DNA from: Candidatus Altimarinota bacterium
Lineage (GTDB): Bacteria; Patescibacteriota; Gracilibacteria; UM-FILTER-43-11
DNA: 64,000 nucleotides
Reading direction: 5' to 3'
Assembly: GCA_028281045.1 (NCBI GenBank)
Contig: JANQKP010000006.1
Span: 186,001 to 250,000, forward strand
Within the stretch, counting starts at the first letter, position 1. Each line of letters begins with the position of its first letter. Made by a program: the position numbers and the translations under genes. Below the pieces are notes generated by a model that worked only from the letters and a program-made list of their open reading frames with translations, was not told the origin of the DNA and searched no databases. Shown piece after piece: positions 24,732 to 33,451 of the stretch.

Positions 24732-25795
24732 TAGAAGTAATTAACAGCTCTTCCGTAAGGTACCACTTCTATCCAAGTTTGTCCTTTATTTAATTCAATT
24801 TCATTTCCTTCCATGTCATAGAAGCGTGTAAATGTGGTTTCTACCGGTTGTCCTTCGGTATTTACTGAAGCATCCTTTTCCCAGTAGGCTTCAATCACTT
24901 CACCATCACGGAAAACTAGGGCGTCTCCCGTTCCACGGGTTTGGATTCTTCTACGAAGATCATCATCAATCACTTCTTGTGTCGTGTACTGCACAATAAT
25001 GTTCGCAGGTTTTATGTAACCATGTCTTTGTCCTCCGTTATATCTTTCGTAAAGCCCGTCTTCAGTGTCAAAAGCATACTTAACTAAATACGGCTGATTC
25101 CAGAAATCGATGGTGATCACTTGAATATCACCATAGATTTCAGCCTTATCTTTAAATTTAAAACGTGGCGTATTTAACTTGTTCTTATATCTTGTTTTAC
25201 TCATTGCTTCTAGCACGTTGTCTGTAGAGCTATACGCATTATGTGGCGCTAAATACTTACTGTTTCTCCAAATGGTGGTTTCTCCAATCTTTTCTTCAAC
25301 GTCTAAAACTTCATCGGTGTTATCTAATTTTTCAAGCGATGCAGGGCTACCTCCAATATGCACAAAAGCCGCGCGGTATTCTTGAGCCCAGTCTACAAAG
25401 TAGGGGCGGGCAGAACGAATAGGTCCAATTAAATCCACCGGTTCACTGGTGAATATAGCAAGTAATCTTGTAATTCCGCCTTCGGCAAGAGATTCGTAAA
25501 CAATAGCGGCCTCTTCAAGGCCTGCTTGCTGTCCACGAATAGGGGTGTAGTTTTCTACAATTACGGCAATGGGCTTATCTACTGGTGTATTACGCTCTAA
25601 GTTCATTCCCGTAAGGGCAGATTCATTAGTGCTTGGCACAAAAAACCCACGGCGCGTTGGGCTATCCATATCTGGATACTTATTTTGAATGATTCCGCTT
25701 AATAAAAAGAAAGCTAGAAAAGCAAAGAATAAGAACCCTAGGAAAAATAGGATTTCAAACTTAGACTTTTTTTCAAATATGCGCTTTAAATTCAT
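24731..25795 (-). CDS. DUF3048 (YerB-like) membrane-anchored protein
   Basis: A 354-residue protein with an N-terminal membrane anchor (about residues 14-36) and no lipobox. The DUF3048 signature follows: PIAVIVENYTPIRGQQAGLEEA, VYESLAEGGITRLLAIF and GPIRSARPYFVDWA. A second conserved part (IQTRGTGDALVFRDGEVIEA, then the GQTWIEVVP ending) completes it. The family is extracytoplasmic and of unknown function; Bacillus YerB is a member. It lies upstream of queA with a one-base overlap. Confidence 0.85.
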   Translation of the reverse strand: MNLKRIFEKKSKFEILFFLGFLFFAFLAFFLLSGIIQNKYPDMDSPTRRGFFVPSTNESALTGMNLERNTPVDKPIAVIVENYTPIRGQQAGLEEAAIVYESLAEGGITRLLAIFTSEPVDLIGPIRSARPYFVDWAQEYRAAFVHIGGSPASLEKLDNTDEVLDVEEKIGETTIWRNSKYLAPHNAYSSTDNVLEAMSKTRYKNKLNTPRFKFKDKAEIYGDIQVITIDFWNQPYLVKYAFDTEDGLYERYNGGQRHGYIKPANIIVQYTTQEVIDDDLRRRIQTRGTGDALVFRDGEVIEAYWEKDASVNTEGQPVETTFTRFYDMEGNEIELNKGQTWIEVVPYGRAVNYF

Positions 25796-25805
25796 AAGAG
25801 AGAAA

Positions 25806-25844
25806 TAAAAAAACAGAAGAACATTAGTTAAGAGGTTCTTCTGT
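25806..25844 (-). terminator. Intrinsic terminator after rplY
   Basis: ACAGAAGAAC and GTTCTTCTGT form a 10-bp stem (25835-25844 with 25813-25822), followed on the minus strand by seven T. It begins 14 bases after the rplY stop. Confidence 0.85.
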
Positions 25845-25857
25845 TTCTATTTTTAAA

Positions 25858-26550
25858 TTATTCAGCGTCTCCGCCTTCTTCTTTAGCTTCCTCAGTAGGA
25901 GCTTCATCTCCTCCTTCACTGTCGGCTGGAGCTTCACCTTCTTCACCTTCAGCAGCAACTGGTGCTTCGTCGGCCTCTACTTCAGCTTCAGTACGTGGAG
26001 CAGAAACAGTAGCAATACCAACGTCTTCAGCATCTAGAATCGTAATAGTTTCAGGTACTTTTAGATCTGCCACAGTAATTGAAGAGTGGAAATCTACAAG
26101 AGAAGAAATATCTACTTCAATATCATGTACAAGGTCCTTAGGCAGACATTCAATATGAATCGTATCTTTACTTTGTACAAGAATACCTCCTTCGTCTTTA
26201 ACAGCAGGAGCCGTTCCAACGAAAGTAAGAGGAATATCTGTAGTGATCTTAGTTCCTTTCTGTACAGCCATAAGATCTACGTGGTCGATATTATCAGTTA
26301 CTGGATCGTATTGTACTTCATGTACAAGAGCCATGTGTTCTTCACCTTCTTTTCCATCGATCACTAGGTTGTAAATCGTAGATTTACCTCCTTTAGCGTA
26401 AGCACGACGAAAATCTTGATAATCTACGGTATATTGATCGTTTTTCTCGATCCCTTTTCCGTATTGCACAAGAGGAATACGCCCGCTATTACGAGTGTCT
26501 TTGGCTCTTTCACCAGGGTTAGTAATTACATTTAGAGTTATCAGTTCCAT
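25858..26550 (-). CDS. rplY: 50S ribosomal protein L25 (Ctc/TL5 form)
   Basis: The protein binds 5S rRNA in the large subunit. It has 230 residues: the L25 domain (about 1-90; ERAKDTRNSGRIPLVQYGKG), the TL5 beta domain (about 95-180) and a long acidic tail rich in Glu, Ala and Gly. It matches the two-domain Ctc/TL5 length with an extra tail. It is 16 bases after the CBS gene and ends at a strong terminator, so it is last in the tRNA-Leu/CBS/rplY unit. Confidence 0.92.
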   Translation of the reverse strand: MELITLNVITNPGERAKDTRNSGRIPLVQYGKGIEKNDQYTVDYQDFRRAYAKGGKSTIYNLVIDGKEGEEHMALVHEVQYDPVTDNIDHVDLMAVQKGTKITTDIPLTFVGTAPAVKDEGGILVQSKDTIHIECLPKDLVHDIEVDISSLVDFHSSITVADLKVPETITILDAEDVGIATVSAPRTEAEVEADEAPVAAEGEEGEAPADSEGGDEAPTEEAKEEGGDAE

Positions 26551-26566
26551 TTTATTGAGTTGTTAG

Positions 26567-27046
26567 TTATGGAGTGGTTATTTTAGCTAATTCCTGAACG
26601 ATGTCTGTTCTTGTGATGATTCCCACAAGGCGTCCTTCGCCTTCTACAACAGGGAGTCTGTTCACTTTTTCTTTCGACATTAGATCAACCGCTTCTAGAA
26701 GCGTCGCATCTCCGTGAATGGTTATCACCGGAGAGGTCATAAGGGCTTCTATCGTTTCAGCGCAGTGTTCTAGTAGCTGCTGATTGAATTCATCAGCGCC
26801 TAGAGAAACGAGAGATCCAAGCAGAGGAATACCTGCTGGATTTTCTAGTGTCGTAAAGTGTTTTATAAGATCAGATTCGGTGACGATGCCAATCACTTGA
26901 TTTTCATCATCAACCACAGGGGCACCCAAGATACCATTTTTGCCCATTAAATCAAGCAAATTTTTGATTGTTTCGGCTTTTTTCACGCTCTGAACCTCTT
27001 TGGTCATGAAAGTATCTACAAGGGTTGTGCTTAAAATGTTATCCAT
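26567..27046 (-). CDS. CBS-pair domain protein
   Basis: About 159 residues made up of two CBS motifs: VDTFMTKEVQSVKKAETI through GAPVVDDENQVIGIVTESDL, and ALMTSPVITIHGDATLLEAV through RLPVVEGEGRLVGIITRTDI. CBS pairs bind adenosyl nucleotides and sense energy state. I chose ATG 27046; the longer reading frame to 27154 is a translation of the tRNA gene. It starts 14 bases after the tRNA 3' end, so it is probably cut from a joint transcript. rplY follows. Confidence 0.88.
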   Translation of the reverse strand: MDNILSTTLVDTFMTKEVQSVKKAETIKNLLDLMGKNGILGAPVVDDENQVIGIVTESDLIKHFTTLENPAGIPLLGSLVSLGADEFNQQLLEHCAETIEALMTSPVITIHGDATLLEAVDLMSKEKVNRLPVVEGEGRLVGIITRTDIVQELAKITTP

Positions 27047-27060
27047 AATGCTTAAGTTAG

Positions 27061-27145
27061 TGGTGCCTGGAGTGGGACTTGAACCCACACTCCCGAAGGA
27101 AAGAGATTTTAAGTCTCTCGTGTCTACCAATTCCACCATCCAGGC
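27061..27145 (-). tRNA. tRNA-Leu (anticodon UAA)
   Basis: Minus strand, 85 bases including an encoded CCA. The acceptor stem GCCTGGA/TCCAGGC pairs fully; the anticodon stem AGAGA/TCTCT carries the loop CTTAAAA, giving anticodon TAA; the class II long variable arm (TTTCCTTCGGGA region) fits Leu. The T loop is GTTCAAGTCC. Confidence 0.95.
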
Positions 27146-27234
27146 AGGCAGCATAAAAACTGCCCGCTCATTGTAGTAGAAACGGGCTTTAAAAACAAGC
27201 GGTAGTACGCTAGAATAAAGCCCTAATCAATTTT

Positions 27235-28116
27235 ATGGCTTACAAGTGGGACACCGTAGGGCACGAAAAGCAGATTGCTCAGCTAGAAGCTGAGATCGCA
27301 GCCAACAAACTAACGCATGCGTATCTTTTTTCTGGTGCTAAGCAAACGGGGAAGTTTAGACTAGCCAAAAAATTCGGAGAAATCATTGGCGGAGAAGACG
27401 CAGACACTATTATGATGAATGATGAAGGTCAAACTCTGAAAATCGATGAAGTTCGTGAGCTAGTACGCAAAACCAATCTAACCACCGGAGGTGGAAAACG
27501 CATTGTGCTGATTCAAAATATTGAAAGAATGCCAATTGAAGCCCAGAATTCTTTCTTAAAAACACTGGAAGAACCCGCTGGGGACACGATTTTTATCATG
27601 ACCACTAACTTCATTAGCAAAGTATTGCCTACGATTCAGTCTCGCGTGAGAAATTATCACTTTCCAAGTGTTTCAAATGCAAAGCTAAAAAGTTATTTAG
27701 TTGAAAAATACGGAGAAAAATCTCAAATCGATGAAATTGTTTCTATTGCCCAAGGGCAACCAGGGCTAGCGATTGATTTAATGGAAGATTCAGCGAAGCT
27801 GGCCGCGATGCGCGAAGTGTATGTGCAAGTAGAATCTTTCTTAAAATCTAATGACTTGTCGCGCAAATTTGCCTTTATTGAGCAAATTAGCGCAGATGCA
27901 GAAGAATCAGATCAATTCATTGAAGCTTTTACTAGATATTTACGTACGGTGCTCTATGAATATGTGCAAGAAGAAGATCACCCCATGAAAAAACGATTTA
28001 GCCTAGAAGATATTGTGAATCTATTTGAATCTTTAGACCAATCAAGGTATCTTATGCAGAGAAACGTGAATAAAAAACTCGTTCTAGAAAACCTTCTGAT
28101 TAAGACCGAAGTTTAA
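27235..28116 (+). CDS. holB: DNA polymerase III delta-prime-like clamp-loader subunit
   Basis: A 293-residue AAA+ clamp-loader protein. THAYLFSGAKQTGKFRLA is the P-loop region, with the GAKQTGK pattern of delta-prime. IDEVRELVRKTNLTTGGGKRIVLIQNIERM and AQNSFLKTLEEPAGDTIFI are family motifs, and the SRVRNYHF sensor follows. The cysteine zinc site seen in some members is not seen here. It loads the sliding clamp with delta and tau, which are not in the window. A possible promoter (TTTAAA-17-TAGAAT) lies just upstream. Confidence 0.87.
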   Translation: MAYKWDTVGHEKQIAQLEAEIAANKLTHAYLFSGAKQTGKFRLAKKFGEIIGGEDADTIMMNDEGQTLKIDEVRELVRKTNLTTGGGKRIVLIQNIERMPIEAQNSFLKTLEEPAGDTIFIMTTNFISKVLPTIQSRVRNYHFPSVSNAKLKSYLVEKYGEKSQIDEIVSIAQGQPGLAIDLMEDSAKLAAMREVYVQVESFLKSNDLSRKFAFIEQISADAEESDQFIEAFTRYLRTVLYEYVQEEDHPMKKRFSLEDIVNLFESLDQSRYLMQRNVNKKLVLENLLIKTEV

Positions 28117-28166
28117 AAATAAAAATAGCAAAAACAAAAAGCCTCTAACTCGACTTTAAAACAGTT

Positions 28167-28985
28167 ATGATCCAGCTTTATTTGCTCATTTTCGCCCTGA
28201 CCGGAATCGCAGTCATTGTAGTGCGTAGGCAAAAGCTCTTCGAAAAAGCTCGTCTCTTCAAATTGAAGAAGGAGGCTTCTTCAAAAGTGGACGAAATGAA
28301 AAAAGAAGCGGGGCAAAAAGAGCCAGAGCGCTTTAAAGAAATGATTCAAGAGAAACAAGAGAAGAAAAAATTCGATATTGCGGCTTATAAAGAAGAATTC
28401 CGCACGGCGGAAATGGCCATTGCTAAAGAAAACTGGAAAGAAGCGAAACAACATCTAATTAAAGCCATGGGGCTTGCAAAAGATGAGTTCGAATCTACCG
28501 TTTTGCTAGCCAAAGTGTACAAAGAAAGTGGTGAAACTAAGAAGGCAGAAAGCATTTACCAAGATTTAATCAACGAAGAGCAAGCGACCGCTGAAGTTTA
28601 CGAAAGCATGGCGCAAATTTACACTAAGAAAAAACGCTTTAAAGATGCCGTAGGGATGTACGCCCGCGCGATTGAGCTAGATGAAAAAGATGATCAGAAG
28701 CTAATTGCCCTTGGGAAACTTTACGATCTTCTGATGCGCCCAAGCTTGGCTGCAGAATGTTTTAAAAGAGCGGCAGAACTTAAGCCACGTGAGGTGGAAT
28801 ATCTATTCATGCTGGCAGATTCTTGTGAAAAAGACGATGACTACGATAATGCCTTGTTTACTTACAAAAGAATCCTTACTATTGAGCCCTATAACGAGAA
28901 GGCTAAAGATAAAAGCCAGAACGTAAAAATAAGAATTCACGAAATGGATGAAGCAGTAGCGCATCCTGAACCTATAACCGAATAA
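28167..28985 (+). CDS. TPR-repeat protein with N-terminal membrane anchor
   Basis: A 272-residue protein. Residues 1-20 form a membrane helix, followed by a charged coiled segment (about 25-70). TPR units run from about 75 to 250: MAIAKENWKEAKQHLIKAMG, VYESMAQIYTKKKRFKDAVGMYARAIELD, and SLAAECFKRAAELKP with a final FTYKRILTIEPYNEKA. Such proteins scaffold other proteins at the membrane. It lies 8 bases before pyrF, so the two share a transcript, though no functional link is evident. Confidence 0.85.
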   Translation: MIQLYLLIFALTGIAVIVVRRQKLFEKARLFKLKKEASSKVDEMKKEAGQKEPERFKEMIQEKQEKKKFDIAAYKEEFRTAEMAIAKENWKEAKQHLIKAMGLAKDEFESTVLLAKVYKESGETKKAESIYQDLINEEQATAEVYESMAQIYTKKKRFKDAVGMYARAIELDEKDDQKLIALGKLYDLLMRPSLAAECFKRAAELKPREVEYLFMLADSCEKDDDYDNALFTYKRILTIEPYNEKAKDKSQNVKIRIHEMDEAVAHPEPITE

Positions 28986-28993
28986 ATAAAACA

Positions 28994-29914
28994 ATGAGCA
29001 ACTTTGCAGACGTACTTGTTAACAAAATCGCAGATCTAAATTCACCAATTGTGGTGGGGCTAGATCCCCATTTTGATAAAATTCCAAATTTTATTAAAGA
29101 AGATGCACGCCGCAAACACGGAGATACTTTTCAAGCTGCTGCTGATGCTATTTTAACTTTCAATCACGGGATTATTGATGCCATTGAAGGTGTTGTACCT
29201 GCGGTAAAACCGCAAATTGCTTTCTACGAAAGATTCGGAAGCGAGGGAATTAGAGCTTACGAAGAAACCACTAAATATGCACAGAAAAAAGGCCTGCTTG
29301 TAATTGGAGATGCGAAGCGTAACGACATTGGTTCAACAGCAACGGCTTATGCCCAGGCTCATCTTGGAGAAGTGGATGTATTTGGAACTATGCAACCAGC
29401 ACTAAATGCAGATGCCCTTACTATTACTCCTTACTTAGGAAGTGATGGAATCAATCCTTTTGTAGAAACCGCACGTGCTCACGGAAAAGGACTATTTGTT
29501 CTTGTTAGAACCAGTAATCCAAGCTCAGATGAAATCCAAGGACAGCCTGTGGGAGATCATCTTTTAGATGAACATGTAGCTACGCTTGTAGAAGGATGGG
29601 GAAGAGACATTATTGGAGAATCTGGATTCTCTGCCGTTGGAGCCGTAGTGGGAGCCACTTACCCAGAAGAAGCTCGTGTACTTAGAAATCTAATGCCGAA
29701 TCAAATCTTCTTGGTGCCAGGTTATGGCGCTCAAGGAGGTGGAGCTGAAGATGTGAAGCCTTGCTTCCACGAAAACGGAACAGGAGCCATTGTAAATTCT
29801 TCTAGAGGAATTATTTTTGCTTACGAAAAAGCAGGAAAACCAGAAGAAGCTTACGCTGAAGCGGCCCGCGAAGCCGCAGAAGCCATGAAAGAAGATTTAG
29901 GAAAACTTTTCTAA
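28994..29914 (+). CDS. pyrF: Orotidine 5'-phosphate decarboxylase, type 2
   Basis: This removes CO2 from OMP to form UMP, the last de novo pyrimidine step. The 306-residue length fits the longer PyrF2 group. Motifs are PIVVGLDPHFDKIP at the substrate site, then VIGDAKRNDIGSTATAYA with the catalytic Asp-x-Lys-x-x-Asp array, VRTSNPSS, and FLVPGYGAQGG near the end. carA elsewhere in the window belongs to the same pathway. Confidence 0.95.
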   Translation: MSNFADVLVNKIADLNSPIVVGLDPHFDKIPNFIKEDARRKHGDTFQAAADAILTFNHGIIDAIEGVVPAVKPQIAFYERFGSEGIRAYEETTKYAQKKGLLVIGDAKRNDIGSTATAYAQAHLGEVDVFGTMQPALNADALTITPYLGSDGINPFVETARAHGKGLFVLVRTSNPSSDEIQGQPVGDHLLDEHVATLVEGWGRDIIGESGFSAVGAVVGATYPEEARVLRNLMPNQIFLVPGYGAQGGGAEDVKPCFHENGTGAIVNSSRGIIFAYEKAGKPEEAYAEAAREAAEAMKEDLGKLF

Positions 29915-29924
29915 CCCCTGAAAC

Positions 29925-31118
29925 ATGTTAACTAAGGTATTTAATAAAACTCTTATGCAAGCGCTTGCCCTAGGGGGTGTACTTGGAATTTTAAATTATC
30001 TTGCCGTTGAAGTGTTTACAGTAGAAGAGACAAATGCCTACTATTTAGTCTTTATGAATCTTGCCTTTATTTCAGGGTTCATAGCCCTTGCTTATGAAAA
30101 AGTTATAAATAAGAAATTTCTTTCTTATCTCATTGGAGGATTTGCTGCCTTAACCGTTCTTGCTTCCCTGTCTCATACTGCTATTCCAGAGCTCTATGAA
30201 ATAGAAGACATTAGAGCTTTCTTTTACGTGGTGCTTGGAATTCTTGGGCTTGGTGCAGTGGCTGCAGGAGTAAGCGAAAAGAAGCTGACCCAAAAAGAAG
30301 CGCCAGCACTTTTTAATCGCTATGCTCAAAAAGTAGTTGAGGTTTGGCTTGTCTCAGGAATCCTGAGCATTGTAACTGTTGTTGTGGGAGCCCTTGGCAT
30401 TGGTCTCCTTGAAATTTCTGGATATGAAATCCCAGAAGACCTCATTGTTTTTCTAGCCACAGTAGCTTTTTCTATTGTTCCTTTTGTGGCACTAGACCTT
30501 ACTTACGATTTTAAAAAGCCCCTTTCAAAACAATATGACAAATTTGGATTTATTAACTTGGGAGTAAAAGTTGTTAATATCCTAGTCTATATTCTTGCTG
30601 TTTTTCTTGGTTTCTATGTACTTCTTTTAGGATCTAGTCTCTTTAGACAAATTTTAGATACAGGAAACACAGCCCCTATTTTCCTAGGAATTTCAGCAGT
30701 AAATACGCTAACTCTATTCTTTCTTATTCAAGACACAGATTTTGTTAAGAAAAAGCTATGGAGCCGTGTTGCCCTAAGTGCAGAAACAGTTATTATGCTG
30801 CTGGTTGCCCTATATGCCATTGGCGTTAGAATTGGACAACATGGTTTAACCATCAACCGCATATTAGTGGTTTACATCACCCTATCATTACTCCTTCTTC
30901 ACATCATTTATTTAGTTCATAGAAAAAAAGCTAAAGAATTACAACAAGGAATTCAATTTGGAAATTTTGTGGTGGTCGCCATCTTTGTTGCCTTTGCTTT
31001 ATTTAATTTTACTCCGTTTAATCTTCAAGCTCTTGAAGACATGAGCCAGGAAAAAATTGAAGCAATGAAGGCGGCTGAAGAAAGCGGTGAGATAAAAGAA
31101 GTTATCGAAGAGCAGTAA
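29925..31118 (+). CDS. Polytopic membrane protein, possibly DUF4153-like
   Basis: A 397-residue protein with about 10-11 predicted membrane helices across residues 10-375 and a short charged C-terminal tail. VRIGQHGLTINRILVVYITLSL resembles the R-x-x-x-xGLTxNR segment I associate with DUF4153, but the match is weak. No transport motif is seen. It follows pyrF by 10 bases. Its start has an ACCCCTGAAAC leader with no Shine-Dalgarno. Confidence 0.5.
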   Translation: MLTKVFNKTLMQALALGGVLGILNYLAVEVFTVEETNAYYLVFMNLAFISGFIALAYEKVINKKFLSYLIGGFAALTVLASLSHTAIPELYEIEDIRAFFYVVLGILGLGAVAAGVSEKKLTQKEAPALFNRYAQKVVEVWLVSGILSIVTVVVGALGIGLLEISGYEIPEDLIVFLATVAFSIVPFVALDLTYDFKKPLSKQYDKFGFINLGVKVVNILVYILAVFLGFYVLLLGSSLFRQILDTGNTAPIFLGISAVNTLTLFFLIQDTDFVKKKLWSRVALSAETVIMLLVALYAIGVRIGQHGLTINRILVVYITLSLLLLHIIYLVHRKKAKELQQGIQFGNFVVVAIFVAFALFNFTPFNLQALEDMSQEKIEAMKAAEESGEIKEVIEEQ

Positions 31119-31189
31119 AAATTAATATTGCTCGCCCAATAAAGGTCCTATAAAATTCTGGGGCCCTTATAAAGTTAAACCCAACCAAA

Positions 31190-31837
31190 ATGAAGAAAAA
31201 AGCCCCCCAAGCTCCTGGTGTTAGCCCAGCAGAACTTATTGAACGTATTCAAACCGACGGAGCTGTTGAAACCAACGCTGTGGACGATATTCCGGTGCGC
31301 GGCATTGGTGATGACACCATGATGATTGCCCACGATAGTGAAATTTCAGATGCTGCCTACAACACATCTGACATCGATGTTGGTGATGAAACCATAGATG
31401 CTATTTTAGATGCCATCGTAGAATCTAGAAAACCTTTAGACTCTAGTCTGAGAGACGCCATTGTAAGTGAAATGGGTGCCGACAAAGCCGAGGCGGCTGA
31501 AATTTGGAATACTCTGAATGAAATGCAAAAGAAAGCCCTCGCTATTATTGCTCAGGCACGTCATATTCTTGATGATCTCCTGCTACCAAACGAAAAGATA
31601 GGACTTTTTGCGGCTATTCGTGTTGTGGGTAGCGCTAGAATGGCAGATGTTATTAATCCACAGATGTCAGCCACTTTCTTGCAGCACCTTGAATCTAGCC
31701 CAGATGGTCACTTGGTTCAAATTCTAAAACCAAGTGTGCCACTAGAAATGGCTAGAATAGAAATCATCCAACTTATAGACTCTATAAGAAGCTATATTGA
31801 AAAGAGCGAAACACTTCCAGGTGATTCAGGCGCTTAA
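31190..31837 (+). CDS. Hypothetical acidic protein
   Basis: A 215-residue soluble protein, disordered at the front (about 1-75) and helical in the rest. No signal peptide or known motif. The leader TTATAAAGTTAAACCCAACC is nearly the same as the one before the 38836 gene, which is noted as a shared start context. The preceding 70 bases hold a weak hairpin (AAGG...CCTT) but no clear promoter. Confidence 0.55.
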   Translation: MKKKAPQAPGVSPAELIERIQTDGAVETNAVDDIPVRGIGDDTMMIAHDSEISDAAYNTSDIDVGDETIDAILDAIVESRKPLDSSLRDAIVSEMGADKAEAAEIWNTLNEMQKKALAIIAQARHILDDLLLPNEKIGLFAAIRVVGSARMADVINPQMSATFLQHLESSPDGHLVQILKPSVPLEMARIEIIQLIDSIRSYIEKSETLPGDSGA

Positions 31838-31866
31838 TTGCCAAGGAGAGGATTATGAGATAGAAT
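31838..31866 (+). promoter_or_regulatory. Promoter for the 31888 gene
   Basis: TTGCCA (31838-31843), 17 bases, TAGAAT (31861-31866). The first box overlaps the end of the preceding coding region. Confidence 0.6.
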
Positions 31867-31887
31867 AAACTCCTTTAATTTCCCTCC

Positions 31888-32283
31888 ATGGAAAAAAGCG
31901 AAAGAATAGAAAGGCGTTGGCAAGGTTTAGGCTTCAGCCCAACAACATTGGCAATAAATAACGCATTTAAATTACTCAGAGAAGAAATTGAGGCAGTTTG
32001 GCTTGCTCCTATGCAGGGCTTCCACGCAAATGGTGAACTATTTATCTGGATGGCCCGTCAGATAGAAAGTGAAAAAGGGGGTGTAGAATCTTCTTATGTA
32101 GACTGGGAAACCAAGAAAGATCTAGATCAAGCAAAAGCATTTTCAAGGATTAAAAAAGGATTTAGAAGAGACTTAATTGCTATCTTATCTAAGGCAGGCG
32201 ATCAATTTATTGTTGATCTAGGGAAAAAATTACCATGGCCCGAGCCAGAAAGAGTTAATCGAGATGAACTTTATCTAGACTAG
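31888..32283 (+). CDS. Hypothetical protein
   Basis: A 131-residue soluble protein rich in helices and charged residues. No known motif, signal peptide or membrane segment is visible. It has its own promoter just upstream. The ATG follows a C-rich TTTCCCTCC stretch instead of a Shine-Dalgarno. The next gene has a separate promoter, so this is probably monocistronic. Confidence 0.5.
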   Translation: MEKSERIERRWQGLGFSPTTLAINNAFKLLREEIEAVWLAPMQGFHANGELFIWMARQIESEKGGVESSYVDWETKKDLDQAKAFSRIKKGFRRDLIAILSKAGDQFIVDLGKKLPWPEPERVNRDELYLD

Positions 32284-32321
32284 ATTTCCATATGTTAGTA
32301 AGCGAATACTTTTTGGCTTGT

Positions 32322-32350
32322 TTGGCTAATATGGTCTTTTCAGGTATAAT
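32322..32350 (+). promoter_or_regulatory. Promoter giving a leaderless mRNA for the 32357 gene
   Basis: TTGGCT (32322-32327), 17 bases, TATAAT (32345-32350), then only six bases before ATG. The expected RNA start coincides with the ATG. Confidence 0.7.
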
Positions 32351-32356
32351 TTCGGC

Positions 32357-32740
32357 ATGAAATTTCTTATTAAACTTTCACTCATCGCCATTTTAGGAGG
32401 AATTCTTTATATGCTTCCGCCTATACAAGATTACGCTAACGAACTTAAGGCTAGCGCCCTGGAAAAGTACGGTAATGTAGCGACGGAGTACGAGCGTGTT
32501 AAAGATAAATATGATGAAGCCAAAGAAACCGTAGACGGCGTAATAGATAAGGTAAACGAAGTAAAAGATTCTGTGGATGAAGTGGTAGACAAAGTAAATA
32601 CCACAAAAGATCAGTTGGTAGATGCTGCAGATAAGCTGAAAGAGACCACAGAAAAAGTAACTAACGCTATTGAAACGGTTGAGGAAAGCGTTGAAGAAGT
32701 GACCGAAGCCGTAGAAGGCGTAACCGGCTTAGAAGAATAA
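32357..32740 (+). CDS. Small membrane-anchored coiled-coil protein
   Basis: A 127-residue protein: an N-terminal hydrophobic helix (about residues 3-20), then one long helix with repeated valine-lysine-asp patterns (VDGVIDKVNEVKDSVDEVVDKVN, recurring about every 11 residues) up to the acidic C-terminus. The 11-residue period resembles right-handed coils or LEA-type helices. The mRNA is likely leaderless. It ends directly against the convergent rsmE stop. Function unknown. Confidence 0.65.
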   Translation: MKFLIKLSLIAILGGILYMLPPIQDYANELKASALEKYGNVATEYERVKDKYDEAKETVDGVIDKVNEVKDSVDEVVDKVNTTKDQLVDAADKLKETTEKVTNAIETVEESVEEVTEAVEGVTGLEE

Positions 32741-33451
32741 TTACTTGTTGAGCAACATAATAGAAAGCGCAGAGATGGCTGCGGTTTCTGTTCTTAGAAT
32801 ACGTGGCCCCATGGTAAATACATTTACCTTCGCTTTTTGCGCAGCCTCTATTTCTTTGTGAGAAAGCCCACCTTCTGGGCCAATAATAAGTTGAAGCTCC
32901 TTGGCTTTTTTAATTTCAGGCAGGTACTCAAAAATATTTTTTGTCTTTTCTAGTTCGTAGCCCAGGTAAGCGTTAGACATTTTAGGCAGGGCATCAATAA
33001 GGTCTACCGGGTGTCTAATTACAGGCACTTTGGTTCGATTAGATTGCTCTGTGGCCTCTATAGCAATACGCTGTAGTCTTTCGAATTTAGAAAGCCTACG
33101 CTTTTCGGTACGCTCTGTAATTACGGGAAAAATCTGGGTCACGCCAATCTCTGTGGCTTTTTGCACAATGAGTTCAAAAAGATCGGTCTTTTTAGGAATG
33201 GCCTGATAAAGACTGACTTCTAATTTAGATTCAGTCTCTCTTTTAATATCGTCCTTCTTTTTTCCAATCACTTTCTTGCGATTGATCTCTTCAATCAACA
33301 CAGAAAATTCTTTACCGTTTTCATCAAAAACAGAAAACACACTTCCGGTTTTCATGCGAAGCACTTTGCTCATCTGGTGAATACGTGAGCCATCCTTAAT
33401 AATGACAGTATCTCCATCCACTTGTGGCTCCGGAATATAAAAACGATGCAT
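32741..33451 (-). CDS. rsmE: 16S rRNA (uracil1498-N3)-methyltransferase
   Basis: A SPOUT-class enzyme that methylates U1498 of 16S rRNA with SAM. At 236 residues it has the normal length. Motifs: MHRFYIP at the start, the KVLRMKTGS RNA-binding region, LYQAIPKKTDLFELIVQKATEIGV, and the knot segment LIIGPEGGLSHKE, then MGPRILRTETAAI. It starts on the last base of ftsK (one-base overlap) and is probably co-transcribed with it. Confidence 0.96.
   Translation of the reverse strand: MHRFYIPEPQVDGDTVIIKDGSRIHQMSKVLRMKTGSVFSVFDENGKEFSVLIEEINRKKVIGKKKDDIKRETESKLEVSLYQAIPKKTDLFELIVQKATEIGVTQIFPVITERTEKRRLSKFERLQRIAIEATEQSNRTKVPVIRHPVDLIDALPKMSNAYLGYELEKTKNIFEYLPEIKKAKELQLIIGPEGGLSHKEIEAAQKAKVNVFTMGPRILRTETAAISALSIMLLNK

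Noticed and set aside
27047-27154. N-terminal extension of the CBS protein
   Set aside because: It is a translation of the tRNA-Leu gene.
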